Origin: Schlesneria sphaerica
GTDB lineage: Bacteria; Planctomycetota; Planctomycetia; Planctomycetales; Planctomycetaceae
Assembly (NCBI RefSeq): GCF_044336245.1
Contig: NZ_CP172346.1
Coordinates: forward strand, 6,138,001 to 6,202,000
Direction: 5' to 3'
Length of the DNA stretch: 64,000 bases
Part shown: positions 28,134 through 37,798 of the stretch, in pieces
Numbering within the stretch: the first letter of the stretch is position 1
Layout of the letters: each line of letters starts with the position of its first letter
Program-made: the position numbers and the translations under genes
Notes under the pieces: model-generated
Database searches by the model: none
The model's input: only the letters and a program-made list of their open reading frames with translations
Told to the model about the DNA's origin: nothing

Positions 28134-29042
28134 ATGCTCCGAACGCTCGTGCTCTCGACATTGACTGCCGTTCTTTCCGCTTCACTGGCCTGCGCCGAGG
28201 AAGTCAATCTGAAGTTGAAGTTTGAAGAGGGGAGTAAGTCCGTCGTTCACCGCGACACGAAGGCGACACAGACACTGACTCTGGCGGGCATGGATGTGGA
28301 CACGACTTCGACGTCCTTTGCAATTTCCCGTTCGTCAATTGGACAACGAGAGACCGATGGCACTTTGAAGGTCGAAGAAAAACTGGAGTCCTTGCAGAGT
28401 GAAGTGATCTTTCCCGGTGGCTCCGTTCAATTTGATTCAGCCAACCCCGATAAGAAAGCTGCGATTCCTCAATTAGAATCGCTGATGGAGATCTTTCGAG
28501 CCGCTTTCAGGCTTTCCGTCTCGGTCGAACTGGACGCTGACAACAAGGTCAAGTCCGTCAAACTACCCGAGGGGGAATATGACAAGCTGTCCGAAGAAGC
28601 GAAGAGTCATTTTTCTCCCGAGTCGCTTCAGAAGACCTTTGAACGTGCTTTCGAGTTCCTGCCGAGCGAAGCGGTCAAGAAAGGGGATACCTGGGAACGG
28701 TCATCCGAAACCAACCTGGGTGCAGGACAGGTGATGAGCTTCCGAACGAAGTACGAATACGAAGGGACCGTCGAACAGGATGGCGAAACGCTCGACAAAA
28801 TCAGGGGCAAAGTGTTCGACGTCAACTACAGCATCAACGGCAATCCGATGCTGCAAGTCACTCAGAGCGATCTGAAAGTGACCTCTTCCGAAAGCACCCA
28901 TCTATTCAACCGCAAGCTGGGGCAGGCGGTTTCCCATACGTCCAAGACACATATTGTCGGTCCGCTGACCCTGGTCATTAACGGCACGACACTACCTGGA
29001 AAGGTGGACCTGACCATGGAAGAGAAGTCCGAGCGTAAGTGA
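28134..29042 (+). CDS. secreted protein of unknown function, 302 aa
   Basis: ATG 28134 begins a clear signal peptide (MLRTLVLSTLTAVLSASLACAEE). The mature part is beta-strand-rich with alternating polar residues: VNLKLKFEEGSKSVVHRDTKATQTLTLAGMD, then KVEEKLESLQSEVIF and GDTWERSSETNLGAGQVMSF. The layout, in which a modified substrate-like 'G-D-T-W' follows a helical insert, resembles the DUF6263-type family of secreted proteins, but I hold that loosely. It is followed by a convergent histidine kinase. No catalytic motif seen. Confidence 0.78.
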   Translation: MLRTLVLSTLTAVLSASLACAEEVNLKLKFEEGSKSVVHRDTKATQTLTLAGMDVDTTSTSFAISRSSIGQRETDGTLKVEEKLESLQSEVIFPGGSVQFDSANPDKKAAIPQLESLMEIFRAAFRLSVSVELDADNKVKSVKLPEGEYDKLSEEAKSHFSPESLQKTFERAFEFLPSEAVKKGDTWERSSETNLGAGQVMSFRTKYEYEGTVEQDGETLDKIRGKVFDVNYSINGNPMLQVTQSDLKVTSSESTHLFNRKLGQAVSHTSKTHIVGPLTLVINGTTLPGKVDLTMEEKSERK

Positions 29043-29225
29043 GCGGGCCGCTGTTTTTAGACGCGGACAACATTTGTAGACGCAATGGTGGCGGCGGAAC
29101 TGCATCCCCCTTGCGTCTGGCATTTCCGAGACCTGCAGAAAAGTTTGGAGCTGCCAGCAGGTAAGAGACGTCCTGACAGACGGGCGATGAATGACTCTTC
29201 GTCGCTGTGTCATCTGGAAGCTGTG

Positions 29226-30158
29226 TCATCTGGAAATGGTGACGGATTCGGGGAATTCGCGGTGTCCGGGCAGGTCGACCTCAAACACGCTGCCCGATCG
29301 ACCAACCCGATCGTGAACGCTGACCCGCCCATTCAGTAATTTGACCAGGGTATGAACGATGTACAGACCCAAACCGGTCCCCTTCTGACGTCGGGTCAGT
29401 TCACTTCCGCCGCGGAAGAACATACCGAAGATGCGTTTCCGCAGTTCATGGGGAACCCCGAGGCCATTGTCGATGATTCTGATGATGACTCGACCCCGGT
29501 CCCCACCCCGGACCTGCACTTCGACCTGAGGTGGATCACCCGCATACTTGATGGCATTGTCGAGCAGGTTACGGAAGATGGTTTCGAGCACCAGGCGACG
29601 GGCAAAGACCATCATCGGCTGGACATCGTACGAGATTGTCTCTGCCTCTTCCCGCTTGTGATGGGCGCAGGCGGCCGCGCCACATTTCCTGAGGACGGCC
29701 TCCAAAGATAACTCTTCGGGATCGGACTGGGCACCAATCGCATCGATCCGACCGACTTCCAGTAATTGAGTGATCAAGTGATCGAGGCGTTCCAGTTCTT
29801 CTTCCATGACGCGATAGAACTTCGTGCGCTGTTCGTCACTGATCGACCGCATCTCGAGAGTTTCAAGATACAAACGGAGTGAAGCGATAGGGGACTTCAG
29901 TTCGTGCGTCACACTATCAATGAAGTTCGCCTGCCGCTGGTTCAGTCGGACTTCCTTGATCATCAGAAACAGGTAAAAGGAAAGTCCGACAAGGATCAGT
30001 GCAAACACCGCTACCCCGATGATCAGGGCACTCCAACCGGCAGAACGCGCCAGCACTGCGATCCAGAAGATCATCAGTGTTACGTTCAGGGTCATCAGGA
30101 TGACCCCCAGCGTGATGGGAATTCCAAGCGTCATTCGCGAGCGTAAGGCATCAGGCAC
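29226..30158 (-). CDS. orphan sensor histidine kinase
   Basis: 310 aa from GTG 30158 (an in-frame ATG at 30134 would remove 8 residues). Two membrane helices at about 11-37 and 43-67 have almost no loop between them, so there is no periplasmic sensor domain. The H-box is S-V-T-H-E-L-K-S-P with His85; then the N-box NLLDNAIKYA, G1 DNGLGVP, F-box and G2 GTGLGLYIV. All the catalytic boxes are intact. No response regulator is adjacent on either side, so its partner is encoded elsewhere. The signal is unknown; with no sensor domain it may respond to membrane state or to a partner protein. Confidence 0.93.
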   Translation of the reverse strand: MPDALRSRMTLGIPITLGVILMTLNVTLMIFWIAVLARSAGWSALIIGVAVFALILVGLSFYLFLMIKEVRLNQRQANFIDSVTHELKSPIASLRLYLETLEMRSISDEQRTKFYRVMEEELERLDHLITQLLEVGRIDAIGAQSDPEELSLEAVLRKCGAAACAHHKREEAETISYDVQPMMVFARRLVLETIFRNLLDNAIKYAGDPPQVEVQVRGGDRGRVIIRIIDNGLGVPHELRKRIFGMFFRGGSELTRRQKGTGLGLYIVHTLVKLLNGRVSVHDRVGRSGSVFEVDLPGHREFPESVTISR

Positions 30159-30614
30159 AGTTTCAACTTTCTTCTGATGGTGTTTTCCAGCATTTCAGCA
30201 TCGCAACTCGGTGAACGATGTCAACCGGATCGAGATGCGGTTCGTCCCCGGCGGGGGATCTCGTTCGATCAGCGTTTCCTGATGGAATCGTTCATCGATC
30301 CCGTGTGCACCTCGTGCCGGCTGCGTCGTGGCTTCCGGACGGGTGAGAATCTCAGCAGGGATGGGACCGATGCCCAAATCCTGTTCGCGATCGCGAGTTA
30401 AGAAGTGACGACTCTCTCTTTGCAAAGTTTTGTTAAATATGCGGTTATGTCGCCCGAGATCTGGTGTGGGCCGATGACGTGCGGCTTACGCCAGTCCTCG
30501 CTGAATTGAAGGGGCGCGGGGGGGTCACGAACTGACAACGCATGTGTAAGTCGCTATCATCCCATCGAGCCGAATTTGTCCCTTGATCCCCCGACCTGAA
30601 AGTTTTTGACCAGC
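30159..30614. other. divergent intergenic region before purM
   Basis: About 455 bp with no supported gene; contains the purM promoter candidate at its right end. Confidence 0.5.
30532..30560 (+). promoter_or_regulatory. candidate purM promoter
   Basis: CTGACA (30532-30537) and TATCAT (30555-30560) are spaced by exactly 17 bp, 54 bp before the ATG. Confidence 0.5.
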
Positions 30615-31679
30615 ATGGCGAACGTCACCTACAAGTCAGCAGGTGTTGACCTTGAGCTCTACGATGAAGCGATGCGACGATTGCCAGCGATGATGCAACG
30701 GACATTCACGCCGCGGGTGATTCCTGTCGCCGATGCGTTCGCGGGTCTGATGCGACTGAACCATTCCAGTCGTCCGGGGGCTGCCAGCTATCAGGATCCG
30801 GTCCTGGTTTCGGGGACCGACGGTGTGGGGACCAAACTGAAGGTTGCTCAACTGGTGGGCAAGTTCGACACCGTGGGCATCGATCTGGTCGCGATGTCCG
30901 TGAACGATGTCCTGTGTCTCGGGGCAGAACCGCTACTGTTTCTGGATTATCTCGCTCTCGGAAAAGACAACCCCGACCTGATCGGGGCCCTCGTCAAAGG
31001 GGTCAGCGACGGCTGTGTTGAATGTGGAGCGTCCCTGCTCGGTGGTGAAACGGCGATCATGCCGGACATTTACCACGATGGCGATTTCGACATGGCCGGA
31101 TTCTGTGTCGGCGTGGCCGAGCGATCTCGACTGATCGATGGACGTGCCATTCGGCCCGGTGACGTGGTGATCGGCCTGCCCTCCAGCGGATTCCATTCCA
31201 ATGGCTACAGCCTGATTCGCAAGGTCGTCTTTGGTATGGCCGGACTCACAGTCGATCAACGCATCGAAGAACTGGATCGCACCGTGGGAGAAATCCTGCT
31301 GGAGCCGACGCGCCTCTATCCGAAAACCATTCTGAAGATCTTGAAGTCCTACCGCGTGAAAGTGGCGATCTCGGGTCTGGCTCATATCACCGGCGGCGGG
31401 CTGAAAGACAACATTGAACGTTTGCTGCCGGAAGGATGCCGCCTGCAGATCGACCGGAATTCGTGGCCCGTTCCCCCGACTTTCACCTGGCTTCAGAATC
31501 TGGGGGGAATCGATCGGGACGAGATGTATCACGTCTTCAACATGGGGATCGGTTTTACACTGATTGTCCGTCCGACATTTGTCGAGAGCATTCGACGGCA
31601 GTTGACTCTGGCGGGGACTGAGCACTGGGTCGTTGGATCGATCAAGGCCGGTTCGCGCGGCGTCGACTACGTGTCGTAA
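30615..31679 (+). CDS. purM: phosphoribosylformylglycinamidine cyclo-ligase
   Basis: 354 aa from ATG 30615; an upstream TTG at 30606 is in frame but less likely. PurM (AIR synthetase) closes the imidazole ring in purine synthesis, using ATP, in the cytoplasm. Signature blocks are in order: YKSAGVDLELYDEAM, the ATP-loop SGTDGVGTKLKVAQ, VNDVLCLGAEPLLFLDYLA, LLGGETAIMPDIY, and GLPSSGFHSNGYSLIRKV. The C-terminal domain has HITGGGLKDNIERLLP. No other purine genes are adjacent. The ABC-2 permease starts 17 bp downstream and may be co-transcribed. Confidence 0.97.
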   Translation: MANVTYKSAGVDLELYDEAMRRLPAMMQRTFTPRVIPVADAFAGLMRLNHSSRPGAASYQDPVLVSGTDGVGTKLKVAQLVGKFDTVGIDLVAMSVNDVLCLGAEPLLFLDYLALGKDNPDLIGALVKGVSDGCVECGASLLGGETAIMPDIYHDGDFDMAGFCVGVAERSRLIDGRAIRPGDVVIGLPSSGFHSNGYSLIRKVVFGMAGLTVDQRIEELDRTVGEILLEPTRLYPKTILKILKSYRVKVAISGLAHITGGGLKDNIERLLPEGCRLQIDRNSWPVPPTFTWLQNLGGIDRDEMYHVFNMGIGFTLIVRPTFVESIRRQLTLAGTEHWVVGSIKAGSRGVDYVS

Positions 31680-31696
31680 GTGTAAGGCAGACGTTG

Positions 31697-32515
31697 ATGG
31701 CGACTGTGCGGAAATACCGTCGAGTGTTCGGGACGTTCTTCCGGAATTCCTGCCTGCGCGAACTGACGTTTCGCAGCAATTTCCTGATCACTCTTTTCAC
31801 TCGCGGCTTCTGGTTTATTGTTCAGGTCATCATGTTCGACTTGATCTACAGGAATGTGAACCAGATCAACGACTGGTCTCGTGAAGAGTACTTCGGGTTT
31901 ATGGCCACCGGGATGCTCGTCAACGCCCTCGTCGAAGCCTTCTTCATGCCTAACTGTGCCCGCTTCAGTGAGTTGATTCGGACTGGCGATCTCGATTTTG
32001 CATTGCTCAAGCCAATCGATACGCAGTTTCTGGTCTCACTGGAAAAGATGGAACTGGCGATGGTCTCGCAAGTGGCCTTTGCGGTCGGACTATTGATCTA
32101 TTCCGTCGTCGGGGCACAGCATTCCGTGACGTGGGTGCCAGTGGTGATGTATCTGCTGCTGATCGTGGCGGCAGTTGTCTTTTTTTACAGCCTGATGATC
32201 GGATTGGCGGCGACAAGTATCTTCTTCGGACGGAACCAGGGATTGCTCGATTTCTGGTTCTACGTCACCATTTTCGCGCGGTATCCCAGCAGCATCTACA
32301 CCGGTTCGCCGACAGCAGAGGTCTTTCGGTTTCTGTTCTCGTACGTCCTGCCCATCCTGCTGGTCATCACCGTTCCTGCACGCGTGCTGCTGGGTAAGGC
32401 GCTGGAACCCAACTGGCTGAGCCTGCTGACGCTCGCCTCAGCCGCAGCATCGTTCGCGGTCTCACGTCTGATTTTCAACTGGTCTTTGCAGCACTACCGA
32501 AGTGCCAGCAGTTAG
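31697..32515 (+). CDS. ABC-2 type transporter permease
   Basis: 272 aa from ATG 31697, with TAAGGC upstream. It belongs to the ABC-2 permease group typified by COG3694-like proteins: a cytoplasmic amphipathic N terminus (RNSCLRELTFRSNFLITLFTRGFW), about six membrane helices, and the NCARFSELIRTGDLDFALLKPID block after the second helix. Members usually work with a second permease and an ATPase in one operon; none is here, so its ATPase is encoded elsewhere. The substrate is unknown. It sits directly after purM, probably on the same transcript. Confidence 0.9.
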   Translation: MATVRKYRRVFGTFFRNSCLRELTFRSNFLITLFTRGFWFIVQVIMFDLIYRNVNQINDWSREEYFGFMATGMLVNALVEAFFMPNCARFSELIRTGDLDFALLKPIDTQFLVSLEKMELAMVSQVAFAVGLLIYSVVGAQHSVTWVPVVMYLLLIVAAVVFFYSLMIGLAATSIFFGRNQGLLDFWFYVTIFARYPSSIYTGSPTAEVFRFLFSYVLPILLVITVPARVLLGKALEPNWLSLLTLASAAASFAVSRLIFNWSLQHYRSASS

Positions 32516-32948
32516 TCCCCCCTCTGCGAGTGTTGCCGGATCACGGCAGTGAATCCAAGTCGCGGCATCCACCAGCCAGACCGCAGCGTCACTCCCCGCA
32601 GCGTCACTTCCCGGAGGGTAGCTCCAGCAGTGCAGCAGCTGCTTCAGGGAGAGAGGGGCAACCCGTCGTTCCGTCGTTAAAACGCGGAAGTGAATTCGGT
32701 ACCGGTCAGCCCGGCGAACTGTTCGCAGCGCAATGCCATGACGGAACGCAACTTCACCGCCTCGATGCCCCAAGCGAGGCAGTTGCGACGGTATTCAAAC
32801 GGGACTGTGACTTGTGAGGTCTGTTGCTGCGGAAGCGAATCGGCAGCGAGGTGCCGATGGCAACGATCCTGTCGCAGACGAAGGATCGTGTTGCCCGACT
32901 TCGTTGATCGAGTAATGACCGCCAAACGAAGAGGTCGAACGAGGTGGT
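32516..32948. other. convergent intergenic region, nothing supported
   Basis: About 430 bp. A short local repeat (CCGCAGCGTCACT, twice near 32571-32605) is visible; no hairpin-plus-T-run or gene. Confidence 0.45.
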
Positions 32949-33404
32949 TTACTTCTTTTTCTTCTTCGGCTTGGGTTCTTCTTCGTCGATGTCGAATTCG
33001 TCGAATTCATCTACCGACAACCCGTCATCACTTTCGTCGATCAGCATTTCGTCGCTGGTTTCGGAGAATTCGAATTCAGAGGAACCACTGCTGATGGCAT
33101 CGCTCGATCCGTCCAGCACATCGACATCGTCATTCACTTCATCGACGGTTTCGATCTCCTCACTGGCCGACGAGTTGGTCGCCCCTGCCTTCGCAGCGGC
33201 CGACTTTCGTTTCCCGCCCACCATAATCCCGACGGGGATCAGAACGGCAGTCAGTGCCGCCAGAAGAGTCAATCCCATCGTGGCGTACGCCATCCCCGAG
33301 AGATTCTCGGAGTGTGACAGCATGGCCCGGACGAGTTCGAAAACCAGATACGCGGCAGGAATCGCTGCGACCAATGACGTCAACATACGTTGCAATTTTG
33401 TCAC
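32949..33404 (-). CDS. small two-helix membrane protein with acidic tail
   Basis: 151 aa. Two hydrophobic helices (about 9-28 and 38-64) are followed by a very acidic, Ser-rich tail with repeats of D/E-D/E-F/D (SVDEFDEFDIDEEEP) and a terminal run of lysines (PKPKKKKK). The sharp switch from acidic to poly-lysine at the C terminus is unusual. I do not recognise the family. The tail should face the cytoplasm if the positive GGKRK after helix 2 is inside. It is monocistronic as far as can be seen. Confidence 0.7.
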   Translation of the reverse strand: MTKLQRMLTSLVAAIPAAYLVFELVRAMLSHSENLSGMAYATMGLTLLAALTAVLIPVGIMVGGKRKSAAAKAGATNSSASEEIETVDEVNDDVDVLDGSSDAISSGSSEFEFSETSDEMLIDESDDGLSVDEFDEFDIDEEEPKPKKKKK

Positions 33405-33709
33405 GGTATTTAGATTCCCACAATCAATGAGTACAGGAGGACGTGGAGCTGTCCACGATCGTAATTTCCTTCACTAATCGGTCACAAGATCGGCTTGAGG
33501 AAAATCGCGACAACACACCAATTCGCTGATCGTGGCCTTCTTCGTGGCAAGCCTCGCCGGATGGAGCGGTTGTAACGATTCTGCTAGTGTTCGATTCGGA
33601 CGAAGCGGTGAGACGGGACCGTCCAGAGAGGCTTTACAGCATTCCTTCCACTCAGGCATGCCATGTAAGGAGCTGGTGTCGGACAGGGAAAACTCCCCTG
33701 CGACGGGCC
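33405..33709. other. short intergenic region, nothing supported
   Basis: About 305 bp between two minus-strand genes, with no hairpin or promoter that I can support. Confidence 0.4.
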
Positions 33710-34846
33710 TCAGGCCGCTCGACGTTCCGAAACGAAAGCACCCGTGGGAGTCGAGAGTGGTTCGGCAGTGGTAGCGGTTTGGTGTTCATCACGTCGATGG
33801 GACGGCTTCCGCGAAACGGCTGGGCGTTCGACGAGAGTCCACGACAACGCGGCACAGATGACCGTGATGACCGAGACGAGCAGCAGGTGAAGCGGGCTCC
33901 CCCCCAGATCGAGTTCTTTCAGGACATTGATGGCCAGTCCGTGGTAGAGGTAGACGCCGTAGGACAGATCCTGATCACGCAGCAGCGTTCCGCTAAGGTT
34001 TCGCCATGAGAAAGCGAACGAGAAGACAGCCATTGTCAGCAGGAGTCGCCCCACCAGAACAGGCAGTGGAGATTCCGAGAGCGTTCCTTCACCCCAGGGG
34101 TTCAATACCAGCATGCACGTGGCGAATGCGGCCAGCCAGACAGGAGCGCGGTTCTCGAAAAGCGGGCGCAGATGGTCGAAGTTCCGCTGGATCAGAATGC
34201 CCAGCAAAAACATATGCAGATGGGGCAGAGGTGAAACCATCTGGAGTTTTGTCAGCATGCTGTCAGGGTTCGCATGAACCGACAGGTAAAACCAGTATCC
34301 GAATGAGGCGAGCGCGAGACCACCGAGCGCCATCTCGGCCCCGCGACGACCGAGTCGATTGATGACACTGATGTAAATGAGGGGGAGTGACAGATAGAAA
34401 CCCAATTCCACGGGGATGGTCCACAGACTGCCATTCAGCACTCCCAGGCCGAATCCACGCAGGAAGTCGGGATTAAAGAACTGAACACAACTTGCCTGAG
34501 CAGCGATCCAGGCGAGAAACGGAAGACTTGTCACGACGGCCGGAGTAATCACTCCGAATGCCGAGGCGACAACAATGCCCGCTGCCAGTTGCACCCACAG
34601 TCCAGGGTAAATTCGCAAGGCCCGCTTGACCGCATAGTCTTTCCAGCCGGTGCAACGTTCCCATGATCGCGAGATCAGAAATCCACTGAGCACGAAGAAG
34701 ATGGGTACGCCGGGGAACCAGTGAACGAAGTAAGCAATCCGTGGATCAGCGATGCCTGTCGTGATGTTCAGGTGGAAACAGGTATGACAGTAGACCACCT
34801 GTGCTGCGGCCAACAATCGAATGAGATCAAAATTATTGGGACGCAT
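33710..34846 (-). CDS. acyltransferase-3 family membrane protein
   Basis: 378 aa from ATG 34846 (GAGGATTCC upstream); 29 further codons in frame upstream are possible but not family-like. It is a multi-helix (about ten) integral membrane acyltransferase, like those that O-acetylate surface sugars. The opening is typical: NNFDLIRLLAAAQVVYCH with the conserved Arg and His, then WFPGVPIFFVLSGFLISRSWER. The later block DLSYGVYLYHGLAINV is also family-like. It is the last gene of the glycan cluster and probably decorates the product with acyl groups. Confidence 0.93.
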   Translation of the reverse strand: MRPNNFDLIRLLAAAQVVYCHTCFHLNITTGIADPRIAYFVHWFPGVPIFFVLSGFLISRSWERCTGWKDYAVKRALRIYPGLWVQLAAGIVVASAFGVITPAVVTSLPFLAWIAAQASCVQFFNPDFLRGFGLGVLNGSLWTIPVELGFYLSLPLIYISVINRLGRRGAEMALGGLALASFGYWFYLSVHANPDSMLTKLQMVSPLPHLHMFLLGILIQRNFDHLRPLFENRAPVWLAAFATCMLVLNPWGEGTLSESPLPVLVGRLLLTMAVFSFAFSWRNLSGTLLRDQDLSYGVYLYHGLAINVLKELDLGGSPLHLLLVSVITVICAALSWTLVERPAVSRKPSHRRDEHQTATTAEPLSTPTGAFVSERRAA

Positions 34847-35137
34847 GGAATCCTCGTCACGACGACTGGCCAAGGATGGTTGAATCTGGAAAACAGGGCT
34901 CATGTTTGAGCGATCCGGGCTGTCGGCGTTCAAGACAACGAGGACATTGCGGGAACATACAGCGGCGCTCGTGGCTCACTCGAATCCCACCGGGTTGGCC
35001 ACAATGAATCGATTGCGTTTCGCATAGCCATCCGATGCGACGAGGTGCTTTTGTACGACTCATCAAGCCACCGAGGCTCGGCCTGATTCGGCGAGACCTC
35101 GGCAACTTTCTGCATGTGTCGCCCGGTTTGCTAAAGC

Positions 35138-36418
35138 TTATGCCACGCGTCGGGCGGCGTTCTTGTCGGTGATTTGATCTGCAGTACTTAGCGTGGCGGC
35201 CTTCATCACTTTCTTGATCGCCCGAATTGTGTCTGTGATTTCTGAATCCTTCAGCGTGGGGTGGACCATGAACATCAGACTTGTTTCGGCAAGTTCCTGA
35301 GCCACAGTGAACCGGTTGTCGGGCCTCAATCCCGGAAGATTGAAGGCCTCTTCCCGATAGATTTCACCGCACGAACCGGGCCCGCACGGGATTCCTTCGG
35401 CCTGGAGATTCTGAATAATCCGATCGCGGCTCCACCCTTCCTTCAGGTACTCCGGGCGGACGAACGCATAGTACTTGTAGTAACTATGTCGTATGTCAGC
35501 CGGAGCGACAGGGATCCGCAGGGCGGGGATAAGAGAGAGTGCCGAGGTCAGGCTGGCTGCGTTGATCCGCCGGGCTTCGATCCATTCAGGAAGACGGCGG
35601 AGCATGATTCGACCCATGGCCGACTGCATTTCCGTCAAACGCCAATTGGTGCCGAACCGGGCGTGCAACCAGCGGAACAAGTGAGGTTCGTGGGGCTTCT
35701 GAAGTGCCTGCTGCGACTTTCCGTGGTCTTTGAAGCTCCAGCATTTATCCCAGAGTTCAGTGTCGTTGGTTGTCATCAGCCCCCCTTCTCCGCCCGTCGT
35801 CATGATCTTGTCCTGACAGAAAGAGAAGGCACCGACGTGACCAATCGTTCCTACGTGACGCCCCTTGTACAGCGCGTGATGGGCCTGAGCGCAATCTTCA
35901 ATCACTTTAATGCCGTGTGCTTCCGCCAGTTCCATGATCGGATCCATGTCGCACGGCCATCCGGCGAGATGAACGCAGACGATCGCCCTCGTGCGTGGCG
36001 TCAGAACAGCGCGAATCGTGTCGACATCGATCGTCTGGCTGTCGCGGTTAACATCAGCGACGACAGGGGTGGCTCCGCGCATGACGACGCAACTGGCGGA
36101 CGCGATGAACGTGCGGCACGGGACAATCACTTCGTCTCCGGGGCCGATTCCCAGACCGTACAGCGCCAGTTCCAGTGCGACGGTTCCATTGGTCAAGGCG
36201 ATGGCGTGCTTACACCCGATCGCATCGGCATACTCCCGTTCAAACTGAGTTCCTTCGTTGCCCGTCCAGTAGTTCACCTTGTTCGACCGGAGAACTCGAG
36301 TCGATGCTTCGATCATCTCTTCATCAAAAAACGGCCAGGGCGAAAGAGGGCCACGGCGAACAGGTTCACCACCATGGAGTGCCAGGTCGTTGCAGCCGGA
36401 TTCTGTGAGGTTCGACAT
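35138..36418 (-). CDS. DegT/DnrJ/EryC1 aminotransferase (PglE-like)
   Basis: 426 aa, ATG 36418. A PLP-dependent sugar aminotransferase. The PLP lysine is Lys204 in G-A-F-S-F-C-Q-D-K-I-M-T-T-G-G-E-G-G. Other motifs: ALTNGTVALELALYGLGIGPGDEVIVP and the DCAQAHHALYKG block with the cofactor aspartate (VIEDCAQA). Members convert a UDP-4-keto sugar to its 4-amino form. It lies 125 bp after the PglC-PglD fusion, which fits a PglE role in making UDP-N,N'-diacetylbacillosamine or a relative; the exact substrate is inference from context. Confidence 0.95.
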   Translation of the reverse strand: MSNLTESGCNDLALHGGEPVRRGPLSPWPFFDEEMIEASTRVLRSNKVNYWTGNEGTQFEREYADAIGCKHAIALTNGTVALELALYGLGIGPGDEVIVPCRTFIASASCVVMRGATPVVADVNRDSQTIDVDTIRAVLTPRTRAIVCVHLAGWPCDMDPIMELAEAHGIKVIEDCAQAHHALYKGRHVGTIGHVGAFSFCQDKIMTTGGEGGLMTTNDTELWDKCWSFKDHGKSQQALQKPHEPHLFRWLHARFGTNWRLTEMQSAMGRIMLRRLPEWIEARRINAASLTSALSLIPALRIPVAPADIRHSYYKYYAFVRPEYLKEGWSRDRIIQNLQAEGIPCGPGSCGEIYREEAFNLPGLRPDNRFTVAQELAETSLMFMVHPTLKDSEITDTIRAIKKVMKAATLSTADQITDKNAARRVA

Positions 36419-36543
36419 GGGAGAGCTCTTTTTTACAGGAAGTGAGGATCAGACTGGCCAGTGGCGGAATGAGCGATTCAAAATCCCGGCACGGGTAATT
36501 TGGAAGTGGGGAAGTGAGCTGACAGCAAACGGGAAAAATCTTG

Positions 36544-37797
36544 CTAGGCACTCTTTCGGGAATCGAAGGACAATTCCTGCCGAATGATGCGCGGTGTCGA
36601 ACCGACGACGGTACAGCCTCTGGTAATGTCCTGAATCACCACAGTGCCGGCTCCGACGGTTACATCCGCAGCGATATGGACTTCGGGGATCACACTGCAC
36701 CCTGCCCCGAGCAGGCAGCGTTCATCGATACGCACGCCGCCCGAAAGATGCGCTCCCGGTCCTATTCCCACGAAGTTACCAATCCGGCAGTCATGATCGA
36801 CGGAGGATGAGGTATTGACGATGACGTGTTCGCCCAGAATTGCATCGGGCTGGACGACGGCCCCCGCGAGGACCACGGATCCCGCTCCCAGCCGGGCAGA
36901 ATGGTGAACGAACGAGTGGGGGTGGATGAGGGTCATCCATTCCATGCGAAGTGACTCGACGACCCGTTCTCGAATGCGAGCGTCACCAATCCCCACGATC
37001 CCTTTGTATTTCTCTGGTGCTTTCGCGAGATCGCTCACCGGCCCCCGAACGGGTACGCCCAGAATCGTTGTATCCCACATTCGTTCATTGTCGTCATAGA
37101 TGGCATCGACGACGAACCCGGCTTCCTGAAGAGTACTGACTACGACTTTTCCGTGCCCTCCTGCTCCGATCACGACAATCTGCTTCGACCCTTCGAAGTC
37201 GGGCATGGAAGCGTGCCCTTCCGCCGTGATTCCCCTCTGCCCGAAGACCGCCGTAACTGTCTTCCAGAGAACTTTCAGGTCGAGCCAGAAGCTGACGTTG
37301 TCGACATACCAGACGTCGAGCTGAAATCGCTCGTCCCAGCCGAGCAAGTTGCGGCCGTTGACCTGCGCCCAACCCGTAATTCCCGGGGTGACGTCGTGCC
37401 GCCGGGCCTGTTCTGCGGAATAAAGCGGCAGGTAACGGACTTTCAATGGACGCGGTCCTACCAGACTCATCTGCCCGGTGATGACGTTCCAGAGTTCCGG
37501 CAGTTCATCAAGACTGCTGGATCGTAAAAACTTGCCAAACCGTGTCAGACGGCGATCGTCGCTGAGGAGTGCTCCCTGCGCATCCCGCGCGTCGGTCATC
37601 GTCCGGAACTTGCAGATCTTGAACAGCTTTCCCCCCCGGCCAGGCCGTTCCTGTCGGAATAGAACGGGTGAACCGAGAAACACCCGGACCAGGAGCGCAG
37701 TCACCGCCATCACCGGGGCGAGCAGGATCAACGCGGGGACCGCCACGGCGAGATCGAACAGCCGTTTGCCAAATCTGCGATAAAAGCCCTTCGACAT
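36544..37797 (-). CDS. fused phosphoglycosyl transferase and sugar N-acetyltransferase (PglC-PglD type)
   Basis: 417 aa from ATG 37797, one base after the stop of the upstream GT4. Residues 1-190 are a bacterial sugar transferase (monotopic phosphoglycosyl transferase): a re-entrant N-terminal helix (KRLFDLAVAVPALILLAPV), KFRTM at 63-67, the catalytic Asp97-Glu98 dyad in SSLDELPELWNV, and SLVGPRPL. Residues 205-417 are a PglD/NeuD-type acetyltransferase: a Rossmann-like start (VVIGAGGHGKVV), then left-handed beta-helix hexapeptides with the catalytic His335 in SSSVDHDCRIG. Neisseria PglB is a known fusion of the same two activities. The protein would acetylate a UDP-4-amino sugar and then attach it to undecaprenyl phosphate. 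Confidence 0.93.
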   Translation of the reverse strand: MSKGFYRRFGKRLFDLAVAVPALILLAPVMAVTALLVRVFLGSPVLFRQERPGRGGKLFKICKFRTMTDARDAQGALLSDDRRLTRFGKFLRSSSLDELPELWNVITGQMSLVGPRPLKVRYLPLYSAEQARRHDVTPGITGWAQVNGRNLLGWDERFQLDVWYVDNVSFWLDLKVLWKTVTAVFGQRGITAEGHASMPDFEGSKQIVVIGAGGHGKVVVSTLQEAGFVVDAIYDDNERMWDTTILGVPVRGPVSDLAKAPEKYKGIVGIGDARIRERVVESLRMEWMTLIHPHSFVHHSARLGAGSVVLAGAVVQPDAILGEHVIVNTSSSVDHDCRIGNFVGIGPGAHLSGGVRIDERCLLGAGCSVIPEVHIAADVTVGAGTVVIQDITRGCTVVGSTPRIIRQELSFDSRKSA

Positions 37798-37798
37798 A

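Noticed and set aside
35261..36445. 394-codon plus-strand frame
   Set aside because: Antisense to the DegT aminotransferase, whose motifs are complete.
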